From Lacinutrix sp. MedPE-SW (lineage in GTDB: Bacteria; Bacteroidota; Bacteroidia; Flavobacteriales; Flavobacteriaceae): a DNA stretch of 64,000 nt. Position numbers and translations under genes: made by a program. Numbering within the stretch: position 1 is the stretch's first letter; every line of letters begins with the position of its first letter. The notes below the pieces were generated by a model. The model was not told where the DNA came from, made no database searches, and saw nothing but the letters and a program-made list of their open reading frames with translations. Of this stretch, positions 60,217-64,000 are shown piece by piece. Location of the stretch: the NCBI RefSeq assembly GCF_001874145.1, contig NZ_MPCX01000001.1:248001-312000 (forward strand), written 5' to 3'.

Positions 60217-60564
60217 TTATATGAAAGCAAGAATTAAGATGATAATAATTGTAATGCATAGCACCATTAAACATCCTTTGTCCTTTTTTTCTTGATTATC
60301 TTTTAGTTTCTTTATTAATTTATTAGCATTTCTTTCTTTTAAGAAGTAACCTCTCCACGCATTATCTGGACTTGATAAACACCAAATAACATCACACTTT
60401 GTACACTTATATATGTAATCTGAAACTAATTTGCGATGCTCTCTTAGACCTAATACAACTAATATTTTTGCTTCTAACTTTTTATTTAACAATAAATCAA
60501 ATTCGACAAAATCTATTTGTGTTGCAAATTTTTCATATTCTATATTAAAGCAGAAGTTACACAT
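60217..60564 (-). CDS. Zinc-ribbon tail-anchored small protein (115 aa)
   Basis: Two Cys pairs, C2/C5 (CNFC) and C54/C57 (CTKC), suggest a split zinc ribbon; C62 follows in DVIWC. The C-terminus is a single hydrophobic helix (about 97-115) preceded by a Lys-rich stretch, typical of a tail-anchored protein. It sits 10 bases before the AAA+ start. Possible recruiter of the AAA+ ATPase to the membrane. Function unknown. Confidence 0.6.
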   Translation of the reverse strand: MCNFCFNIEYEKFATQIDFVEFDLLLNKKLEAKILVVLGLREHRKLVSDYIYKCTKCDVIWCLSSPDNAWRGYFLKERNANKLIKKLKDNQEKKDKGCLMVLCITIIIILILAFI

Positions 60565-60572
60565 AAACTTTT

Positions 60573-61628
60573 TTATTTCATCTTAAGATCTGCTACTTGA
60601 AAAGGTGGTTTTGCCAACTTGTTCATAATTTCAGGATTTTTGTTGTATAATAATTGAATGATACGATGTGGTGCAAACACGTAGTTTTGCTTTATTACAT
60701 CGCTCCATTTCTGTAAGGTTTGTTTACTAAAATAGCCACCTTCTTTAAATTCACTACCAGATAAAACCTCATCTATTTTTAGAGATAATGCATAGGATTC
60801 TAATGGTATTTCTTTTTTAGCTATGCTTTCTAAAATACTGTGCGTTAAAATATTTTCGTCTTTTGCAAAAATGTTATGGAATGGCCCTAAATCTATACGT
60901 TTTATGTGTTTAGGTTTTACGTCTTTTAATCGTCTGTCTATACCATAAGCCATAGTGTCTAACGGCATTTTTCTGTCTGCAACGTTTTTTAGTGTATCGT
61001 AAAGTTCTTCTTTTATACTTTCTGGGTTTTTACCATCGTAATAGAAATACATAAAACAGATAAATGGTCTGTTTAATGCCACGTCGTAAAAACTCCAACT
61101 TACCATATATTCTGCTTGACTTCCTGCTTCTGCTTCTATTATTTTACCTTGTACAAAACGATTGAATATATATTTTTGTTCTACAGAAGTGTAATAAACA
61201 ATGGATGCTGCTTGAAAGAGTTTGTCGCGTCTTACAGGTTCCTTTTTATGCATTAATTGCGTTAAAAACTCTTCTTGTAATTCGCTTACGTCTTTTAATT
61301 TATTTAAGTAATTATCGCGTAGCGATAAATCGTTGTACAGATAACGAAACTCTAAGTAGTTTGGGAAACCAGAATCTGTTAAATCTACCTTCATATTATC
61401 TTCATCGTCGTACATGTATTTTACACGCATGGCTTCGATAGAATATAATAGTAGGTCGCAGTATTGTTTAAAATACGTCATTTCTTGTACTGTGCATAAT
61501 GTGTTGAATTGCACACTTGTAATGAGTTCTTTTAATGCAAAATCTACTTTTTTATGATAGAACACGTATTGTTCTTTACTGTCTAAAACAGCTGAGTCTA
61601 ATGGTGTTACTATGTGGTTTATTGACAT
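60573..61628 (-). CDS. Unknown cytoplasmic protein (351 aa), AAA+ operon
   Basis: No membrane helix or signal peptide. Mainly helical with several aromatic-rich stretches (PFICFMYFYYDGKNPESI, YVFAPHRIIQLLYNKNPEIM). A charged middle (about 215-265) includes RRLKDVKPKHIKRIDLGPFH. No motif or family recognised. It begins after a repeat-containing gap of 176 bases and is separated from the zinc-ribbon gene by 8 bases. Confidence 0.65.
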   Translation of the reverse strand: MSINHIVTPLDSAVLDSKEQYVFYHKKVDFALKELITSVQFNTLCTVQEMTYFKQYCDLLLYSIEAMRVKYMYDDEDNMKVDLTDSGFPNYLEFRYLYNDLSLRDNYLNKLKDVSELQEEFLTQLMHKKEPVRRDKLFQAASIVYYTSVEQKYIFNRFVQGKIIEAEAGSQAEYMVSWSFYDVALNRPFICFMYFYYDGKNPESIKEELYDTLKNVADRKMPLDTMAYGIDRRLKDVKPKHIKRIDLGPFHNIFAKDENILTHSILESIAKKEIPLESYALSLKIDEVLSGSEFKEGGYFSKQTLQKWSDVIKQNYVFAPHRIIQLLYNKNPEIMNKLAKPPFQVADLKMK

Positions 61629-61679
61629 TTCTTTTAGTGAAAAGTTAATAGTTAGAAGTAAAAAGTCCTTACTTGTTTC

Positions 61680-61800
61680 CTTACACTTAATCGCATATGC
61701 GTTAAGGATTGAACGGCTTGTTTGAGCTCCTCACAGAGAGCGAGTAGTGAAAGCCTGACCTACTTTTGCCATTAAAAGCAAAAGTAGGTAACGCCATCAT
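61680..61800. repeat. Composite palindromic (REP/MITE-like) element between operon genes
   Basis: Three stem-loops in a row: CTTAA-T-CGCATATGCG-TTAAG (61686-61706, one bulged T), GGCTT / AAGCC (61715-61719, 61751-61755) enclosing GCTC / GAGC, and CCTACTTTTGC / GCAAAAGTAGG (61759-61769, 61778-61788) with an 8-base loop. The stretch is clearly richer in G and C than surrounding intergenic DNA. I remember similar sequences in other flavobacterial genomes, but have not verified that here. It lies between the coiled-coil gene and the 351-residue gene. Confidence 0.6.
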
Positions 61801-61804
61801 TATT

Positions 61805-63148
61805 TTATCCTAGCAAATCGTCGTTGCTTGTGTCTTCCTTTTTTGGTGCTGGAGCATTATCTCCATCGCCTGAAGGTGCGTTTGCATCTGCTGCGTAATA
61901 GTCTTCGAAAATTTCTTTCATGTCTATACCGTAACGTTCTGCAAAGTTCTTTTGGATGTCTACATCTTTTGCACGAATCTCGCTTAAAGCTTCTGCATAA
62001 CTACCGTAAACGCCTTGCATTACTTTTTCGTGAACTGGAATGTTGTCCATCATTTCTTGTCTTGCTTTTGCACTTGCGGTATGCATAGATGCTAGTGTTT
62101 CTCCAATATGCTCATCGGTTTTAACACCTAAATGTTCTAAAATTGCTGCGAATTCTTGGTCTGTTCTTGCTTTTAAAGCCACTACATAACCATCGTAATA
62201 TTTTAAACGCTCGTCTGTATCACTTTTTAATTTTGCACGATGCGTTTGTAAATTACTACGTAAAGATGTTAATACTTTAATGGTTAAATTATGTTTATGC
62301 ACGAAACTGTCTTTTGAAGCGGCTAGTGTTGTGTAAGCGTTTTTAAGTCCTTCTAACTCTTCTACTTTTTGCTCTAAAGTGGTAACTTTTGATAAGGCTT
62401 CTGAGTATTCGGCAGATTGTTTATCTACTATTTCTTCTAGTGCTTGACGTGCTTGTTTAAGTAAAGCGTATTGCTCTTCTAGCTTCGCTTCGGTTTCTTT
62501 CTTTTTCTCTAAGGCTTTTGTATGGTTTTTAGATGCTTCTACAATAGCGTCTTTAAGTTTTTCTTCTACTTCTTTAATCTCTACTTCACGGTTTTTTAAA
62601 CGCGTTACTGCTGCTTGAGATTTGTATGATAACTCGCTTAATAATGTTTGTACATCTGCGCTTTCTATACGCTCTTGAAACATTGCTTTTGCCTTATTGT
62701 CTGCTCCTGCTCTAACTTTCTCTGCATCTTTTAATGCTTGTTCTGCTTTTGCGATTTTGCTTTTACGTCCCCAAAGGTTATTCCACCAGGTGTCTGGTTT
62801 GTTTTGTGCGTCTTCAAGTTCAACCTTTGCTCGTTCTAATGCTTTTTGTGCATCGTCTATTACTTTTTGTTCGGTTTCGTTTAAAGAAGAAAAACGCTCG
62901 AACAATATACCAACCTCATCTTGATAATCTGTTAAGTCTTTAATCGCATCTAAAAGTGTGGTGCGATCTTTTTCTGCCATGTTTACAACATCGTCTAATG
63001 TTGCGTTAAGAATTTTTTGACGGCTTTCTGGATCGTCTTCTTGAGCAAGCTTAGACTTCATGGTATCTATAGCTTTTCCCCAATTAACATCTACTTTTTC
63101 TGTTTTTTCGTTTGAATTTGTTTCTAGTAAGTCAAAATCGTCAGACAT
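61805..63148 (-). CDS. Long coiled-coil protein (447 aa), first gene of the AAA+ operon
   Basis: A soluble protein dominated by heptad-rich helix (about 85-310, including KVELEDAQNK, AKAEQALKDAEK and SEYSEALSKVTTLEQKVEEL). A more compact C-terminal region (about 315-420, SLRSNLQTHRAKLKSDTDER and GVKTDEHIGETLASMH) and an acidic/proline tail end it. Similar proteins are sometimes labelled microtubule-binding because of the coiled coil, which says nothing about function; a distant relation to TelA-type proteins is possible but not visible in motifs. Probably a filament or scaffold for the AAA+ protein. Confidence 0.7.
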   Translation of the reverse strand: MSDDFDLLETNSNEKTEKVDVNWGKAIDTMKSKLAQEDDPESRQKILNATLDDVVNMAEKDRTTLLDAIKDLTDYQDEVGILFERFSSLNETEQKVIDDAQKALERAKVELEDAQNKPDTWWNNLWGRKSKIAKAEQALKDAEKVRAGADNKAKAMFQERIESADVQTLLSELSYKSQAAVTRLKNREVEIKEVEEKLKDAIVEASKNHTKALEKKKETEAKLEEQYALLKQARQALEEIVDKQSAEYSEALSKVTTLEQKVEELEGLKNAYTTLAASKDSFVHKHNLTIKVLTSLRSNLQTHRAKLKSDTDERLKYYDGYVVALKARTDQEFAAILEHLGVKTDEHIGETLASMHTASAKARQEMMDNIPVHEKVMQGVYGSYAEALSEIRAKDVDIQKNFAERYGIDMKEIFEDYYAADANAPSGDGDNAPAPKKEDTSNDDLLG

Positions 63149-63325
63149 AAGGTATTTTTAGTTTTAAGGTTGTACATTTTATGCTAAGCAATTTCGTTAA
63201 AAAAATCTATTTTTAAAATAAAATTGCATACTTATATGTATTAACTTTAATTTAAATGTTACAATTTTACTTTCTGAAATAAAGAAATTATCTTTAACAA
63301 ATCTAATAACTCTTATATATACAAA

Positions 63326-64000
63326 ATGAAAAACTACCTAATTCTTGTTTTAGCCATTTGTTTGATGGCTTGTAAAAATGATGCAAAAACAAATAATAAA
63401 GATATTGATGTTGAAGAGATACCTGAATTAAAAATTTCTCCAATAGAACACGCAACAATGGTTTTAGAGTATGACAACAAAACAATATACATTGATCCTA
63501 CTGGTGGAAAGGACGCTTTTGAAACATTTAAGAAGCCAGATTATGTTGTTATTACAGATATTCACAGCGATCACTTACATTTAAACACTCTTGAATCTTT
63601 AGATTTAGGTGATGCCAAAGTAATTGCTCCTGAAGCTGTTTATGAAAATTTGCCAGAACATATAAAAGCTATCACAACTACCATGATTAATGGTGCTAAA
63701 GAAAAATTTGAAACTTTTAATATTGAGGCTATACCTATGTATAATTTAAGGGAAGAAGCTTTACAATTTCACCCAAAAGGTAGAGGAAACGGTTATGTTT
63801 TTACTTTTGGTAAAGAACGTGTTTATATTTCTGGAGATACTGAAGATATTCCTGAAATGCGTGCTTTACAAAATATAGATAAAGCATTTATTTGTATGAA
63901 TTTACCATATACAATGACTGTAGAAAGTGCTGCGGATGCAGTTTTAAGCTTTAAGCCTCTAGAGGTCTTTCCTTACCATTATAGAGGAACAGAAGGCTAT
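63326..64000 (+). CDS. MBL-fold metallo-hydrolase lipoprotein, UlaG-like (partial, 3' end outside)
   Basis: The start ATG at 63326 gives a lipoprotein signal (LMAC, lipidated Cys16), then an MBL fold: VMLEYDNKTIYIDPTG-like strand, TDIHSDHLH (His80, Asp82, His83, His85), and YISGDTED with the second metal Asp. 225 residues are visible and the frame is open at the window edge. The first metal-binding His of the classical HxHxDH is replaced by Asp78. UlaG-like hydrolases act on lactones or phosphodiesters; substrate unknown. The 177-base gap before it shows nothing I can identify. Confidence 0.8.
   Translation, partial: MKNYLILVLAICLMACKNDAKTNNKDIDVEEIPELKISPIEHATMVLEYDNKTIYIDPTGGKDAFETFKKPDYVVITDIHSDHLHLNTLESLDLGDAKVIAPEAVYENLPEHIKAITTTMINGAKEKFETFNIEAIPMYNLREEALQFHPKGRGNGYVFTFGKERVYISGDTEDIPEMRALQNIDKAFICMNLPYTMTVESAADAVLSFKPLEVFPYHYRGTEGY

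Overview
The window is a strongly AT-rich, densely coded chromosomal segment from a member of the Bacteroidota, most likely family Flavobacteriaceae. The evidence is the promoter signature TAnnTTTG upstream of many starts, the near absence of Shine-Dalgarno sequences, and the gene families: SusC/RagA-type receptors with carboxypeptidase-like N-termini, YfhO, DUF4834, DUF3667, the lone ECF sigma factor, and an AONS-family acyltransferase next to a cysteine-synthase-like enzyme. I see no rRNA, tRNA, CRISPR array, integrase, transposase or prophage gene. The genus cannot be fixed from the sequence alone.

Layout. 1-3.7 kb: a small His/Cys-rich exported protein, a TonB-dependent receptor and a lipoprotein, probably for metal or cofactor uptake. 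3.8-7 kb: SDR, PhzF and Xaa-Pro aminopeptidase. 7.2-13.5 kb: a same-strand run gcvT, glsA, an RmlD-like reductase, pterin dehydratase, a Prc/Tsp-type protease and a surface protein. 13.6-19.4 kb: genome maintenance and regulation (YebC, Bcp, Nth, an unlisted 47-aa small protein, ECF sigma, UvrA). 19.5-23.3 kb: DUF3667, then two paralogous secreted repeat proteins flanking a one-domain DEAD-box-like protein; both paralogues have sigma-54-type -24/-12 promoters. 23.4-28.9 kb: surface polysaccharide genes (flippase, glycosyltransferase, YfhO). 29-36.4 kb: outer-membrane protein, GNAT, a likely sulfonolipid (capnine) enzyme pair, oligopeptidase B, YbaB. 36.5-44.5 kb: an OmpA protein with 21 copies of a 23-residue repeat, threonine aldolase, prfB with its +1 frameshift, two ArsC-like genes (one lacking the active-site Cys), and a second TonB-type receptor. 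44.6-53.8 kb: LpxR-type lipid A deacylase, glycosyltransferase, fumC, Crp/Fnr regulator, and part of a histidine utilisation pathway (hutI, hutG) with associated genes.

53.8-63.1 kb is the most unusual part: nine minus-strand genes forming an apparent operon. In transcription order they are a long coiled-coil protein, a 351-aa unknown, a zinc-ribbon tail-anchored protein, a AAA+ ATPase, a NudK-like Nudix hydrolase, a 411-aa unknown (DUF6638-like), a three-helix membrane protein, a 581-aa membrane-anchored unknown, and a 57-aa two-helix protein that directly abuts it. Four of its intergenic gaps carry palindromic REP-like repeats. I do not recognise this as a described pathway, and it is the best candidate here for an uncharacterised multi-protein system. 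The window ends inside an MBL-fold lipoprotein.
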